DNA of 64,000 nt from Pardosa pseudoannulata (Eukaryota; Arthropoda; Arachnida; Araneae; Lycosidae), in NCBI GenBank assembly GCA_032207245.1, contig CM063504.1, forward strand, positions 82,729,844-82,793,843, read 5' to 3'. Shown piece by piece: positions 1 to 13,143 of the stretch (its first letter is position 1; each line of letters opens with the position of its first letter). Below the pieces are notes generated by a model. It saw only the letters and a list, made by a program, of their open reading frames with translations, was not told the DNA's origin and ran no database searches. A program made the position numbers and the translations under genes.

Positions 1-269
1 AGAATTCAATCTAAGTAGTTATTCCCAAAGGCACTTTCCAATAAGTTTGTGACTTACCGTAATCCTGTTTTCCCATAGGACAAAAGTTTATGTAAACTCA
101 TTAAATTGACAGGGTGCAGAAATATTAAAATGCCTGAATTAGATAGGGAAAAGCACTCAATAGGTTATTCTGAATATTAAATGCTTGTCACAAAATTCTG
201 ATTCTTAATATTTGAAACATAAGTGGATTTAGAATCATTTGCAAGAAAAAAGTTTGTCATAACACTTAC
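1..269. other. intron of the ATP synthase alpha gene (partial)
   Basis: This is the start of the intron that follows the last visible ATP synthase alpha exon. No coding similarity was seen on either strand. Confidence 0.6.
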
Positions 270-421
270 CTGTTTTGACAAATCATCATAAATAATCAAA
301 CCATGCATTCCATTATCTCTGAAGTATTCACCCATAGCACATCCTGAATAAGGTGCAAGATATTGCAGTGGAGCAGCCTCAGATGCAGTAGCAGCAACAA
401 TGATAGAATACCTGATGGCAT
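270..421 (-). CDS. ATP5F1A: ATP synthase alpha, exon 7 (last in window)
   Basis: Encodes DAIRYSII through YDDLSKQ, including the [17 protein letters not shown] block. Acceptor AG is at 423-422; donor GTAAGT follows 270. The exon ends in phase 0, so the missing exon should open with the AVAYRQ segment known in the family. Confidence 0.93.
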
Positions 422-2928
422 CTATTAAAGAAAATGAAATATAAATAGGAATAATGCAATCAAAACCTCTTGAAAAAGAGCAATAAAGAAATATACAAAC
501 TATCTATGAAAAACAGGGGAGAACTAAAGATTTAACAAAAATTAAACAAAAGCTGCACTATTTTTTAAATACTTAACTTTCTAAGTAATTAAATAACATG
601 AAGACAAGGGTTTTAAATTGTTAAAAGAGGTCAATCTTATTTAAATAATAAGTCAACTTGCAATATTTAATAAATTTTAGATAAAAACTAAATGTAATAA
701 ACATTTATATCCCATTGAATAATTAAGAAAATGCAAGTTTCAGCCCAAATTTTTTTACTGTTCCAATACAGATAGTTTTAACCCATAACACCCAAGTCAT
801 TTCAGCTAATGGGATTGTCCTCTACCTCTGATGAAAAAGAAAACAGATTCCAGGAAAACAAAACTTTTACAATTGTTTTAATCATTCTTTCAAAAGAATG
901 CTAGGCATTGATGGGTTATAATCATGCTACTAGAAATTTCTCACCAGAATCCGTAAGCCTTTTCACAATCTGGGCAACAGTACTTCTCTTTTGACCAATA
1001 GCAACATAGATACAAAACAGCTTCTTTTTCTCCTCAGACCCATCATTGAACCTCTTCTGATTGATAATAGTATCAATAGCAATTGCAGTTTTTCTGTTGA
1101 AGATATTTTACAGTTAGTTTAACCTACATGAAAGCTCTATAGAACATTCTTTGTCAATGCTGTTAAGTACTACTCATTTTACCAAAGGTCAAACTTACCC
1201 AGTTTGTCTGTCACCAATAATCAGTTCTCTCTGTCCTCTTCCAATGGGTACTAAACTGTCAACAGCTTTAATTCCAGTTAACATAGGTTCTCGTACAGAT
1301 ATACGAGGAATGATACCAGGGGCTTTTACACCAACTCGAGCACGACGAGTACAGTTGATTGGTCCCTTAAAATAATAAACATCAACTGAAGTTTTTTATA
1401 TGCAATATTATAAAGACTACATTGTACCACTGAGGCAATTTTACAAGCAAAGGATTCTGAATAACAATACAGGATGGGTGGGAAAAACACCCAAGTTAAT
1501 AAAAATATTATGTTAAGCATAATATTCCCAAAGGCTACTTTGTAAAATTAAAGTCTGATAAAAAGAGGAATATGTGTTTAGGAGAGTACCAAATTTCTAA
1601 TTTTTAAAAAATTACTTAGGTTACATTTCATAAATTGCATACTTTCAACAAAATCTTTTTTTTTTTTTTTATTTTTTACCATAATTTCTGAAAGAAATAT
1701 TGACACATTTACATGTTTAAAGCTTGGACTTGCAGCTTGTGCAGCATTTCTATTGATGCAGTACTTACAGAGGACTAGGAGAAAAACATCTTAATTATCC
1801 TAAATGAGATCTTGTAACAATATTCTTCCCTCGTTTACAGCAGCATTCTATCAGCTACTTTCCATCAGCCTTTGATAAAAGTACTTGTCGGTTTAGTTTG
1901 GTTTGGAATAATACAACCAACTCTTTTCTACATGAAAGGCTGATGAAGACCAGGACTTTTTTTTGTTTAACTGATTATGAAAAGCTACAAACATACATCC
2001 TAGCATTGGGATTTGAAATTGCAGACTTGCTTAAAGCTATTACCCTACAAATTAGTCATTGTTTGCATAAGTACTTATAAGATAGTTAAAGAAAGAGGAA
2101 TTATTTTTTGAAAATGGAATCTGTAGAGCACAGAAGTAATACTGCTAGTTTTAAACTTAGTATAACTTGTTCAAATTGGAAATAAAATTGAAAATAATAA
2201 ATTGGAAATATTGCATTATTTGCAAATCAAATAATGCTATATCACTTGATAAGGTCAAAATTTTATAGTGCCTTTCACAGGCAGTGCCATATACAATATA
2301 ACTTAAGATGGTATATCTGTACAATTTTAGTATTTTTCACTTTTTCTTCTTAAGTGAGGCATCTACTTGATACAATTTTCTTCTGAAAATTAGGATAATA
2401 AACCATTTGGGGCAGTTTCATTTTAAAAAACAGGAATTCTGATAAAATTAGAATATTTTACGATAACCTATTACTGTATGGATCAAACACTTACTTTTCC
2501 ATCAATAGGATTTCCTAAAGCATCTACAACCCTGCCTAAAATCTCAGGTCCCACAGGAACATCCACAATAGCTCCAGTTCTTTTGACAATATCACCTTCC
2601 TTAATAAGCCTATCATTACCGAAAACGACAATACCTACATTGTCTGGCTCTAAATTCAAGGCCATACCCTATAAAAAAAAGCATAATTTATCTTAAATTA
2701 GAAGGAATATACAGGAATGAAATAAAGAAAAATTTAATATAAGATATTTTGTAACAAAAAGAATTTGAAGCAAGGGCACATACATTAATTTCACAAACAT
2801 TAGTAATGGTGATACACCATAACAAGTGACTACATGCATTTTTATCAGTCATTATGAAAGATAAATTTTTCCTTTGAGAATAAATTTAAAAGAATTTACC
2901 TTTATTCTTTTTTACTTTTTAAAGTGTG

Positions 2929-2963
<35 letters not shown>

Positions 2964-3438
2964 GTAATATATCAAAATTAATTAACTAATATTTTTTAAA
3001 AACCTCCTCTCTCCCGTTTTAATTTATTTGAATCTTTTTCCTGGCCTCTAAATGGTCTAATCAGGGGAGTGTTTTCCACTTAACATTCCTTACTAATAAA
3101 ACTGTAAACTTTGTCTATACAGCAGTTTCCCAGCTGTTGGTGGAACATGGTTTTGCATTTTGCTGGTATTGCATTTAATTCGCTTATTAAGTTGTTTTTT
3201 ACTATGGGAAAAATTCTTTGTCATCGTTTTTGGGTGCACCTCTGCCCGATCAGAGTGAACTCTGTGGCTTTTGGTTGTATGTTGTCCAGAAGATTAGATG
3301 TGCGTTGTTACCACTCTGGAATAAAGTTTAAATTAGACTTCTGCGTTCTCTTCAATGTCGTCCTGACTGCATTTTTATTACTGCTAGTTGTTAAGCTTTC
3401 TCCTTGTGAAGGAGTTTTATAAAAAATGGAATAAATAA

Positions 3439-3475
<37 letters not shown>

Positions 3476-6400
3476 AGGATAATTTAAGAGAAGACTAAAT
3501 TCTGAAAATACTGACCATTTTTCAGAAGAATACAATTTTTAAGAGGGAAAAAAGCTTTGCCAGAAAAACTTGTTTCAGACTGGGCTCAATATAGAAAACT
3601 AGATTCTCTAGAAATCTTACTTTTTATAAGTTTGCAATAAAGAAAACTAATAATCAGCATTATTTGGAAATTTAAGATTTTAAACTGAAATGTTTTGCAA
3701 GATTTTACTTTACTAATCAACAATATATATTATAATCTAAATACCTTTAAACCACTAGAGAATTCCACCATCTCTTCAGCTTGAATGTTTTTCAACCCAT
3801 AAACACGAGCAATACCATCACCAATTGATAATACACGTCCAGTTTCTTCCAATTCTGCTGTTGGAGTCTGACCTAGAATACGCTCTTCTAATATGGTTGA
3901 CACTTCTGCAGCACCTATAAAACATTACCCATGGAGATTTCAAAAGATTATACAAATATTGGTAGGAAAAAAAAATGTTTTAACTCTACTGATATACAGA
4001 TCTATAAACTACATAACTAAAACTTGTATTTTCTTAAAGATTTTAAGTATATTTCGAACACAAGACTGATACTCTGGTAAGATACCAACGTATGCTATAA
4101 AATATCAATTGGGGGGGAAAATGTCATTTTAAGATCATTACAAGTCAATAATTTACTAACGTATAATAAACTGTATAAATAATTCGCATTTATTGTGAAT
4201 TTTTTCACACTTAACAAATCAGTAAAAAAATATACATACTGAACTAAATGGTTATAAGTTTAAGACCTAGTACCTTTGAAACAATCTTTTCCATTAGTCT
4301 TTTTTATTGAAGTAGAATAAAAAGTTGAACTCTTTAAAAAAGAATTCATTAATAAATTGATTAAATGTTAGTAATGCTTTATAAACAAAATTAAGTGTTA
4401 AACTAAAAATTAAAGATTTTCAGTTATGCTGTAAAAAATATCAAAAATGAAATTACTTCATAATACATTTCATTTTATGGTACAATTTTATATCAATACT
4501 TTTAATTTACAAAATTAAATTATAATTAGCTTCTATTAAACATAAAAACTTAAGTTTTTAACCTACTCATTTCAAGTTATTTTGTAGGTAAACAGATTAT
4601 TTTCTAAATGTCTGAATGCATTGAAAATATGTTTATATACACACATTTTCAAAGCATTATTCCATATAACATAACCAAATTTTTATAAGGTAAACCCCTA
4701 TTTGGGAAAAATTTGAAGAAAGTTTTTATTTTATTAGGTAATAAAAAATTGAATACTATAATGGAGACTTTTTAGTTTGAAATATACTATGTCCTATTAT
4801 GTAAACTTTACAAAAATTCCAAGGCTTTTTATAATAAAAAATTATGAAGTCATTCAAATGTAGAACTAAAAAATATTTTTTAAATATATAAAGATATTAA
4901 CAATTTAAAATATTAACTCAAATGGCTATTTGTTATATATAGTTGAGGAGAATATAAGAAAATAAAAATTAAACTTGAGTTAATACCTGGTCCAGATGCA
5001 CATACTGGTTTTCCTGTACTTAAATATCTTGATAGACATGGTGAAATTTTTGGCGATACCTATAAAGAAATAATTATGTAAATATGAAGGAACATAAAAT
5101 ATGAAATTTCCTTTTATTTAAGTAAATTCTATGCAATATTTACGTAAGTTTAAAATTTTTCAACAGCATCAAATTATAGCTAATGATTTTAACCCTTTGT
5201 ACCACTGGGCTGTATAACTGCAACATACAACAGGCTTTTCATTGGTGACTTTCAATAACTGACTTTACTGACTGATGCTATCATACAACACTAATCATTA
5301 ACATTTGATTGTAGATCTCTGTAAGTACATGGTCTGTCCCAAAGTAATGAGGAAAAAACTTCATAAATTAAATAATCATACTCACAAAGAAAAAAAAACC
5401 ATATTGACAGTACGTGGCTTGGATGGCAATACAACAAATCCAGTGTTACTGACAGTGAGTATAGAAGTCTTGTAACAGGATGCAAAGCCTTGTTACGGCT
5501 AATTAGACATCTTTAAAATGGCATTCATTCATGCCCTTCTTAAGCCAGAAAAAAAGTCACATGGGGCCAGGTCTAGAGAATGTAATGGATAGGTAAGAGC
5601 AAGGTTGTGTTCTGATATTATTTAGTCACAACAGTCTGTGGGACAGTTGTCATAGGTAGACATAGTTTACTCTTTTCAAATGCTTGAGTATTTGAAAATT
5701 GTTAAAAATAATAAAACTAAAATAGCGCTTTCACAGTTGAAAACTGCACAATTGAACAAACAACTTAATCATCAGTCAACATTTAGAACAGTTCTCACTC
5801 ATTTGATGCTTTCATCAATTTGTATAATAAATATCATCTTATGCAAACTGTCTTAAGGGTTCACATTTCTAAATGCAGTGTTCCTCATATAGACTTGCAA
5901 TTTTGATCTAACTTCATCTTTGTGAGCCACCTTTAACATTTGTTAGGTTTCTTTATCACGTTTACAGAATTTAATCCAAAACTTCATTGCATAGTATAGC
6001 TCAAAAGATCACTGTTTCTTATGCATAACAAGCTATGCTTACAATGGATTACTCTTAGGCCACTGGACATGCCTATGACTTAGGAGCAGTTTCCGAAATA
6101 TTGGAATGTCACTAACATTTCAATAAACATTTCTGAGCCACTTGTTTTCCTTGGTAATTTGCCAGAAATACACAGAAAAAAATTTTCTAATTACTTCTAG
6201 GACATACTTTGCAGCAATACTAGGTTTTCATACCAAAGTTTTTTATAACTTGATCAATATCACATTATTTCTGAAAAAAAAACCTTAAATTTAAAAAGAC
6301 CAGAAAGTCTGGTAGTATTTTTACTCCCCCAAAAAGTTAAAATTTGTATAAAAACTTACACAGTTAAAAATATGTAATTTTTTTGTTGTCAAAACTAGGT

Positions 6401-8808
6401 TTTTTTTCTTGAATACATTTTAATTTTTATGCTATAAACTTCAGACTTTCATATATTTGAAATCATGCATTTTAACATAGATATTTTTCAAACCTGAGTT
6501 GAGATACAAAGGACTTATGCTAATGGCCTTTTATATTCTTTAAAATCAAATGATTTTGTGAATAAAAAATTTATGCTAAAGGAACAGATGTCTTAAAAAC
6601 CTATTCAATTTCTATAATTTTTGAAACTGGAAAAAAAAAATTAAGCTTAAGCTGCTGAGCTTCCTTCATCTCATGTTTCTAATACATTGGTTTATTTGCC
6701 AGGTGGAGTGGAGGTTCAGATTGAAATTCATTTTTGTATCTGGATGCACCCAATGATTTGTTCCTTTTCCTTCATAGTCCAGGTTTGGCACTAGCCTTTG
6801 AATGTAACAAAGGCTCCTGACTGCACTCTCATGGCTTACCAGTGTCTCTTGTTTTTAGAGGGACATCTACATAAAGTGCCTAAAACACGTCTTCTATTAA
6901 GCACCTTTTGACTTATCTAAGCCTATACAGAATATTATTTTTTTATACTTGATAGAATTAACTTTCTTTTGGTTTGGTTTGAAGTGCTACAGTCTTACTT
7001 TTTGCAATACGAGGGCTAATGAGACCGGGACCTAGAGTTTAAAGCCGATTTCGAATGACTACAAACATCCATGCCATAATGGGATTCGAACCCACAAACT
7101 CTGGTACCGAAGGACAGCACCTTAAGCAGTCGGCCATCGTTCGGCTTTAACTTTCTTTTGGAGGATGACCCTATGGAATGTGTAACTGATTCATCATAAG
7201 ATAAGCAGTACATATGATTTCTTCACAAATTTCAATAAAACATTGTTTAAGGCAATATTTTTATATTAAATCCTATTTTAAATAAAGATTTCTTTTTAAA
7301 CAATATTCAGCAACATACATGCCAAATTTTCTAGAAAACAAAAATATGGATATGTTCAGCCATAATTAATATGCCCAAAGTAATCCATTGAACTAAATGT
7401 TGATTACGTAAATTTATGCTTTTTATTATTGGAAAATTTCATTTATATGAAAATTAATTTATATACATTTCTATTTAAAGTAGTTCCAGACTTGGCTTGT
7501 CTTTAAAATTTTTCGTGTACTGCAGTTAATTTAAAATTTGATCATAACCTTTTTGTTCTTTTAAGCTTGTTAATCCTTAGCTCTCATTTACTCTAAATAT
7601 TGTTTATAAAAGAAATTTTATAAGAGTAAAATAAATTTTCAGACATTTTTTTTAACAGTTTATATTTAAAATAACCTGTAAAATATTGATCAAATTATTT
7701 TAGCAAGCATTTTATATTTAGTCAAAACATGATTTATTACATCATTTTTATACTTAGCAGCCACAAAATCCAAGAAAATTACCCAGTCGGTCTTCCCATC
7801 TTTCTAAGATATGTGCTATATTTTGATAGTGTGTGTGGGCGGAAGGGGGTGCATCCCTATGAGAGTGATGTTCATAATTATCTCTGCATTTACAGATGTA
7901 AAAAATATAATTTTAGATATATGTTGGTACAATTTTTCTCTCAGGATTTCACCCCTTCAATTACAGTAGTCAAAATCCAATAAGTCAACGGCTTTTCTTT
8001 CATGTACAGTAGGTAATATTAGTTGCAATTTTTCATCAAGTCTGTATTAGAGTATGAGATATGAATAATACAACCAAAAGTGACAAAAACTTGGAACCGG
8101 AACAAAAAAAAATCTAAATTCTATATATTAGAAAAAACTTTGCATTTCCTAAAAAAAAAAAAAATAAACTTTACATAAGTTTACATAAGTTCATAAAATT
8201 CTGGAAAATTCAGATTTTTGCAGAATTATGAAAATTTAATACTTTTTTAATCCTAAAGTACCCAGGCAATTCCCTGATGTGTAGCAACCTTGTTTATAAA
8301 AGTTAACTGATGATTATGGTTTGCAATATGACATATACAATGTAAAAAATTGGTATTAACAATTTCAGATCTTGATGAATTACAAAATATTTCTGATTTT
8401 TTATTTTCTTCAGCTAAATATTACTAACATTAGTAATATTACAACATAACTCAATAGCCCCCCCCCTCCCTACACACAAAGTTATGGAATGAACTGTAAA
8501 GTAAATAAAACTTTTAGCTCCATTTGAAGACAATTTAATTAAATTTAAAAGAATGCTGGCCTTATCATTCAATGTGATTTAGAAAGGTAATTAATACATT
8601 ATATCACTGTTGCACATCTAACATGCACAACAATGAATGCAATTTACACAGCAAACTTGATAAGGCTGTGGTGTTAGTTGTTAGTGACCTGTAATTTTAA
8701 TACATCTGTTCATATTATTTGTATAGTTGCAATATTAAGATTAGTTTCCATATAAAAATTATTGAAAAATCATATGCACATGATTATTCATAAATTTTGG
8801 AATTTGTT

Positions 8809-8846
<38 letters not shown>

Positions 8847-9734
8847 ACACAAGTAGGTTTCTTACAGAAGTTCAGAATTTTTTAAACAACAAAATTTATG
8901 CAAAGTGACTACAATTTGCAAGAAATTTGTTCTTTTTTTTCTAGAAAATACACCTTTTATGGCTAGAATTATAATTTCTTAAATATTTTTTACATGCTTA
9001 ATATATGCTCACATTTGAGGAAACATTACAAAATTCGGGGTTGTTGAGATACAGAGTTAGGTTAAACATGTTTGTTATACTATTTTCTTGCAATCAACAC
9101 ATAATTGTATGCCTTTAATCATCCTTATGGTTTAATGAATTTTAACCTGGAATTCAGTTCAATTTATTTAAACATTAATTTTATATTAGAAAAGGATTTT
9201 AAGTACAAGTTTAATACTTGAAAAGAAATAAGTTTGCTAGCTAACACAAGGTGAATGCTGGCTCTACACCTACCGGTAAAGGAACACCGGCTGAAGGACT
9301 AATGTTATAGAAATTAAAATTGCATGCCTGCACATATGATATAATCAAGCAATAACTAAATAGCAATGAAAATATTATTAACTAGTTAAAATATTTCTAT
9401 GAGGGAGAAACTCGTGACCTTTAGGAACTAAGCCTGAAATGATAATGTAACACTGATAACAAGTAAAATATGAAGAGTTAAACTAAATTATTATAATATA
9501 ATAAGATACAAGTTTGCAACATAGGAATGCCTTGAATAAAATTTTTCTGCACAAATAAGTATAAGAGAGAAAAAGAAACATATAAACAGTTATAAGAGGG
9601 TCGTTGTGGGTGCAAGTTTATAAACTGATAGTAATTTCATCTCATACGATTCTAAACCTTAACATTACCTTAGGAACCTTTTGGCAAAGGTGTTTTGCAG
9701 CTAAGGTTGATAAACGAAGCGACATAAAAGCCAT
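270..9734 (-). CDS. ATP5F1A: mitochondrial ATP synthase F1 subunit alpha, 5' part of gene
   Basis: The catalytic-ring alpha subunit of mitochondrial F1Fo ATP synthase binds nucleotide at non-catalytic sites in the matrix-side F1 head. Coding exons in transcript order: 9734-9669, 5059-4987, 3914-3745, 2668-2495, 1365-1199, 1093-945, 421-270. All junctions are GT/AG and the phases agree (22 codons, then a running total of 951 nt, 317 codons). The order is: amphipathic presequence rich in R/K/S/L, N-terminal beta-barrel ([21 protein letters not shown]), GAIVDVPVG, and Walker A GDRQTGKT split by an intron after GDRQTG. The last exon ends DDLSKQ. The family is about 550 residues, so some 40% (C-terminal half) is outside the window. 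The start is the ATG at 9734, the only one upstream of an in-phase presequence. Intron 1 is 4.6 kb and carries a mariner relic and a SINE. Confidence 0.95.
945..1093 (-). CDS. ATP5F1A: ATP synthase alpha, exon 6
   Basis: Opens with the K-T of the P-loop and runs through [30 protein letters not shown]. Acceptor ACAG is at 1097-1094; donor GTGAG follows 945. It has a phase-2 entry and a phase-1 exit. Confidence 0.93.
1199..1365 (-). CDS. ATP5F1A: ATP synthase alpha, exon 5
   Basis: Encodes [20 protein letters not shown], then [20 protein letters not shown] and [14 protein letters not shown]. The intron interrupts the Walker A glycine-lysine pair (ACT GG|GTAAGT). Confidence 0.93.
2495..2668 (-). 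CDS. ATP5F1A: ATP synthase alpha, exon 4
   Basis: 58 codons, phase 0 at both ends, from [12 protein letters not shown] to [10 protein letters not shown]. Near-identical in pattern to insect alpha subunits. Acceptor TATAG, donor GTAAGT. Confidence 0.95.
2929..2963. repeat. (TA)n microsatellite
   Basis: A short TA run in ATP synthase intron 3. Confidence 0.9.
3431..3473. repeat. AAAT/(AT)n microsatellite
   Basis: An ATAA-type run passing into pure AT, in ATP synthase intron 3. Confidence 0.9.
3745..3914 (-). CDS. ATP5F1A: ATP synthase alpha, exon 3
   Basis: Encodes [33 protein letters not shown] and [11 protein letters not shown]. It holds the first mature-protein residues after the presequence exons. 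Acceptor TATAG, donor GTATTT. Confidence 0.94.
4987..5059 (-). CDS. ATP5F1A: ATP synthase alpha, exon 2 (presequence)
   Basis: A 73-bp exon encoding [19 protein letters not shown] and on to SGP. The basic, hydroxyl-rich RYLSTGK type of sequence is typical near a mitochondrial processing site. Acceptor TTTATAG, donor GTATTA, and it exits in phase 1 into GAAEVST. Confidence 0.88.
5395..5700 (-). pseudogene. mariner-like (DDE) transposase relic, C-terminal part
   Basis: The minus strand of 5549-5577 reads LDLAPCDFF, the hallmark around the third catalytic aspartate of mariner/SETMAR-type transposases (consensus [11 protein letters not shown]). Just before it, EHNLALTYP matches the usual strand before this motif; downstream there are fragments similar to the normal C-terminus. 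Several stops and frameshifts break it. The homologous region may extend towards 6280, but I cannot read it securely there. It lies in ATP synthase intron 1. Confidence 0.6.
5701..6957. other. intronic stretch, probably older transposon sequence
   Basis: Intron 1 of the ATP synthase alpha gene. 5700-6280 may be the decayed N-terminal half of the mariner relic. 6650-6900 is less AT-rich than its surroundings but gave no reading frame I recognise. Confidence 0.4.
6958..7161 (-). mobile_element. tRNA-derived SINE, full-length copy with target-site duplication
   Basis: On the minus strand the head reads TGGCC..(A-box-like) and later GGGTTCGAATCCC (B box), as in class II tRNA-derived SINEs. The 3' tail is rich in CAAACCAAACC. 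A 15-bp direct repeat TTAACTTTCTTTTGG at 6958-6972 and 7147-7161 is the target-site duplication. Related copies lie at 18143 and 47421. Confidence 0.8.
7162..9668. other. rest of ATP synthase alpha intron 1
   Basis: Very AT-rich. It holds an A30 run at 8814-8844 and a C-rich patch at 8458-8469. I found no gene or recognisable element. Confidence 0.5.
8814..8844. repeat. poly(A) run
   Basis: About 31 uninterrupted A residues in the intron. No retroposed body was recognised upstream. Confidence 0.85.
9669..9734 (-). CDS. ATP5F1A: ATP synthase alpha, exon 1 (start codon and presequence)
   Basis: The minus strand gives ATG at 9734 and 22 codons, [20 protein letters not shown].., followed by donor AAG|GTAATG. 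The peptide is an ideal amphipathic matrix-targeting sequence and joins exon 2 in phase 0. A second in-frame ATG is four codons in. Confidence 0.85.
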
Positions 9735-9840
9735 TTTTAAATTTAGATGGATATACCAATATTTCAAAGGACGAAAGGTGAACACGACCACAATCGTCGG
9801 CTCACAAGTGGTGCCCCAAGTACTAGTACAACGAGATTAA
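9735..9840 (-). promoter_or_regulatory. probable 5' UTR and promoter-proximal region of the ATP synthase alpha gene
   Basis: The sequence before the start codon is noticeably richer in G+C and CpG than the flanks, which then turn AT-rich beyond 9840. That fits a short 5' UTR plus start region. No TATA box was identified; the exact transcription start cannot be read. Confidence 0.4.
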
Positions 9841-10191
9841 CTGCAATAAAATTAACTGATTAAAAAACATTTTATTATCTATGCCCTAAAACTTCATATA
9901 AATAAAGTATAAGTGAATCAATGATTAAACATATTTTATTTTGCTAGTTATATTAGTTCTTTTTAGTCAAATTTAATTACTAACATGGAACTATTTTTAA
10001 GATTAAAGACATTTATAGGTTTATTTTTTAAGATTAACTATTTTTCCTAGTATTAATACAAAATTAATCTATTTTATTTTGAAACATTTGGGAATTTTAA
10101 ATTGTATACAAAGGGGACATTCAGTGAGATCTTTTCGATCACTGATCGCTGAGACATCGCTATTTCTCATTCAGTTTCCTGTTTCCTAGAC

Positions 10192-11434
10192 CAGCAGTTC
10201 GCAAACCGGAGGTCATAAGAAAATTTTTGAGGGTCACTAACTTAAAAACAAATTTAAATTTAGGAAAAATCTAAAATTATTCATGTCAACGAACAGAAAT
10301 AATACAAGCGAAGAAACTGAAAATTATTATTTTAAGAGAACGATATTCGCTAACGCTAATGATCCGCCGTATCGGCTGCTCACTTCCACCAATAACAATT
10401 CTTATTGATGGAATGTATTCGTATTTAAATACCAATACATTCTCGCTCACTCCTACGCAAAGCAAAGGGTTAGAAAAGAGAGCAACTGGAGAGAAAATAT
10501 TTGAAATTACGAATATATATTTTGAGGAAAATTACCTTACATGGACCCACATGTCTCGGCTTGCACTGATGGTGCTGCAGCATTAACAGTAGTAACAAAG
10601 GACTAAGAAATTTAATAATGAAAATTACTCCCCATGCGGTACTAGACCATTGCATGCTGCATAGACAAGCTCTAGTTTCAAAAGACATTGATGAAGAATT
10701 GTACAAGATATTAAATGATGTTGTTATTGTTACATTAAACGCAACAGTCTAAACAGTCGTCTTTTTCAATACTCTGTAATCAGATGGGTTTTGTATATGA
10801 GACATTATGACTACATACCGATGTCAGTGGCTCTCACACTGTAAAATATTGCGATGTATTTTCGATTTGAGAATCGAAGTTTAAATACATGGAATTTGGT
10901 TGAAAAGATTGGCACTTTCATTCATCAATGAAGATTGACTCTGAAAACTTAGTTACATGACGAAAAACTGGACGATCTGAATATGAGTGAATATAAAACA
11001 TCATTTCCCGTCATTTGATAAAAATTTCTTCAAAACTATAAAAAGATACGAAAAATTCCCAGAAAATGAATTAGGTTCGATCTGTGATTCCTTTTTGTTT
11101 GATATTATTAATTCCACTATCCCTTAAAAAAAACCAGTCAATTGATATTTCAAACAACGAAACACTGCTCAATCAATTTAACTCTCTGACTTGCCAAAAA
11201 TTTTGATTATCGATTAGAAACGAAAATTCCAATTTGAAAAGAAAGACATTAAATATTTTGATTCAGTTTGCATCAACCTACTCATGTGAACTCAGCTTTT
11301 CAAAATTAGTTTCCATTAAAACAAAAGATCGAGCTCGATTTGATCCAGAGGATGAATTACGAATTGCCACTTACAACACAGGTCCGAACTTAGAAGCAGT
11401 CATGAGCTCTTTGAAAGCACATATCTCAGATTGA
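10192..11434 (+). pseudogene. hAT transposase relic (ZBED5/FAM200-like)
   Basis: The plus strand shows TDGAAA near 10567, HCMLHRQALVSKDIDEELYK near 10650 and, at 11270-11434, STYSCELSFSKLVSIKTK followed by a dimerisation-type C-terminus ending SLKAHISD and a stop. This is the order seen in hAT transposases and their domesticated ZBED5/FAM200/SCAND3-like relatives. Stops and frameshifts separate the pieces. A hAT-style left end (CAGCAGTTCGCAAACCGG) begins at 10192; I did not find a matching right end. Confidence 0.7.
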
Positions 11435-12469
11435 CTTCTTATGTAAAGATTTTTAAAAGTATTTTTCCTTAAAAAAACTTATACCCATATGAGTAAAGAA
11501 TTGTTTCATAAAATTATAATTCAATAACTGATTTTTATGACGTTACAATATTAAATTTTGAAGTAGATCAATTTTCTATTCTTATCAGATTTCTTCTGCT
11601 TACTAACAGCATAATTTATTGTATTGTATTTAAATACTATTTTTATGAGTTAAAAAAAATATATCAAATCTGAATATGAAATGCCAAAATAATATCTAAG
11701 AAATTAGAATTGTAAATGTGTCACATATTTTACTTTTCAAAAATGCAATTGAATTTTTGGGTGATGAATAAACAGGCTTCAACTCCTTCCACAAATATTT
11801 AATAAAAGTAAAACCATATGAACTTACAGGTTAAAATACTACTAAAGAACTTATCAAGTGATACAGATGAGAATTAAATGCAGCTTTCCGCCATGACGAG
11901 AAAACCTTCTCCTGGCAGTTGGAATTTATAAGCACATACTTTCATATTTCATCCCATTCTTGTTTCGTTCGTCTAGAATACCTCCAACTTTCAGAAGTGA
12001 AGGTCATTGACTAATGTAAATTTAGCCAACATATGCAAAACTTCTTTCATGATCACCCAGATTTTAACGAAAAGCATAAGGTCATCATCTTGTCCATCTG
12101 AACTTTGAATTCAACGTAATTTCAGCCAAAATTATTCGAATTTATTACAACGTCATTTACGCATGCTCAAGCTTTTTATTGAATGTCCAGTTTTGCAAAC
12201 AAGTAATCATGTAAACAAAATTGGAAGCACCAGTTTGCTTAATTTAATGTATATAAGTAATGTATATGTATTTAAGTCCGAAAAATTCTCGACACAGAAA
12301 TTTTAAACTTTATATAAAAACGGTGTTTATATAAACATATCCGAACTTTAGTACAACGTTATGCCATAATTTCAAGCCTATCAATGCAATATTTTCAGAT
12401 ATTTTGGATTATGAATATTTACATTTTTATTAATATTACATTTAAAGTATCGGCCACTACATTTTTAGA
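11435..12469. other. no gene recognised
   Basis: AT-rich. Bases 11683-11745 resemble 14766-14835 in the same orientation, on either side of the Gypsy relic. They could be remains of its LTRs. Confidence 0.35.
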
Positions 12470-12760
12470 TCTTTTCAAGAAACGGATATGAGTTGTAAAT
12501 TGACGATCCGATCCAATTGTCGTGTCTCTTGCAGGGAATATATATTATTTTTCTGTTTCTGAAAGCATACACCAGAGTCTTGTGGTCAGTAAACGATATG
12601 AAACTTCGTCCTTCTATCATATGAAGTATTTTATTGCCATATAAGAAGCCAGAAGCTCCTAATCATATGTACTGTATTTATGCTGTACTGGAGAAAGATT
12701 CTTGGAGTAGAAGCAAAAAACAGCAATAATAGCCACACGATATCTCTGTGCAGCCGGAGA
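12470..12760 (-). pseudogene. Gypsy retrotransposon RNase H relic
   Basis: The minus strand reads FYSKNLSPVQHKYSTYD, ELLASYMAIKYF, then EGRSF.SFTDHKTLVYAF. This is the RNase H segment of Ty3/Gypsy polyproteins (consensus FFSKKL..Q..YS.YDREL, and TDHKPL). In-frame stops are present. Confidence 0.7.
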
Positions 12761-12839
12761 CCAAGTATTAACAGTCGCTAGTCGAAAGTCTCAATAGTGG
12801 CTCTATTTGTCTCAAACAGTTAAAGCTAAAAACGTAGCC

Positions 12840-12930
12840 AGCTGGAAAAGTTTTTGGTGCCGCTGACAGGGGAATCACTAAACCATCTGCCCTAGTATCA
12901 ATTAGGTATCTCAATTTGGGTGATTTATTA
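12840..12930 (-). pseudogene. Gypsy aspartic protease relic
   Basis: The minus strand reads RYLIDTRADGLVIPL. This matches the retroviral-type protease signature L(V/I)DTGA with the catalytic-loop glycine changed to arginine. It lies between the gag and RNase H relics in the expected order. Confidence 0.6.
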
Positions 12931-13143
12931 GAAATATACAATTGATTGATCTCAGATCCTTTCCACCAACTAGTTCGAGGGAAAGCCGTTCTAGTTTTTC
13001 GCTTGAAGAGAACACTGTTCGATTTGCTTATTTTTCAAATTCCTTGAAGCGTCAGCGATACCAACAGTGTTCGTGTTGTCCAAATTTAATGCATGCCGAT
13101 CTGCAATGAAGGTATTTTTAAGGAATACGGAAGCTAGAACTTT

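Noticed and set aside
1151..1375. Plus-strand frame over 1151-1375 and similar at 2478-2696
   Set aside because: Antisense shadows of ATP synthase alpha exons.
9604..9840. 78-codon plus-strand frame
   Set aside because: Antisense to exon 1 and 5' UTR of the ATP synthase alpha gene, whose splice sites and presequence explain the sequence.
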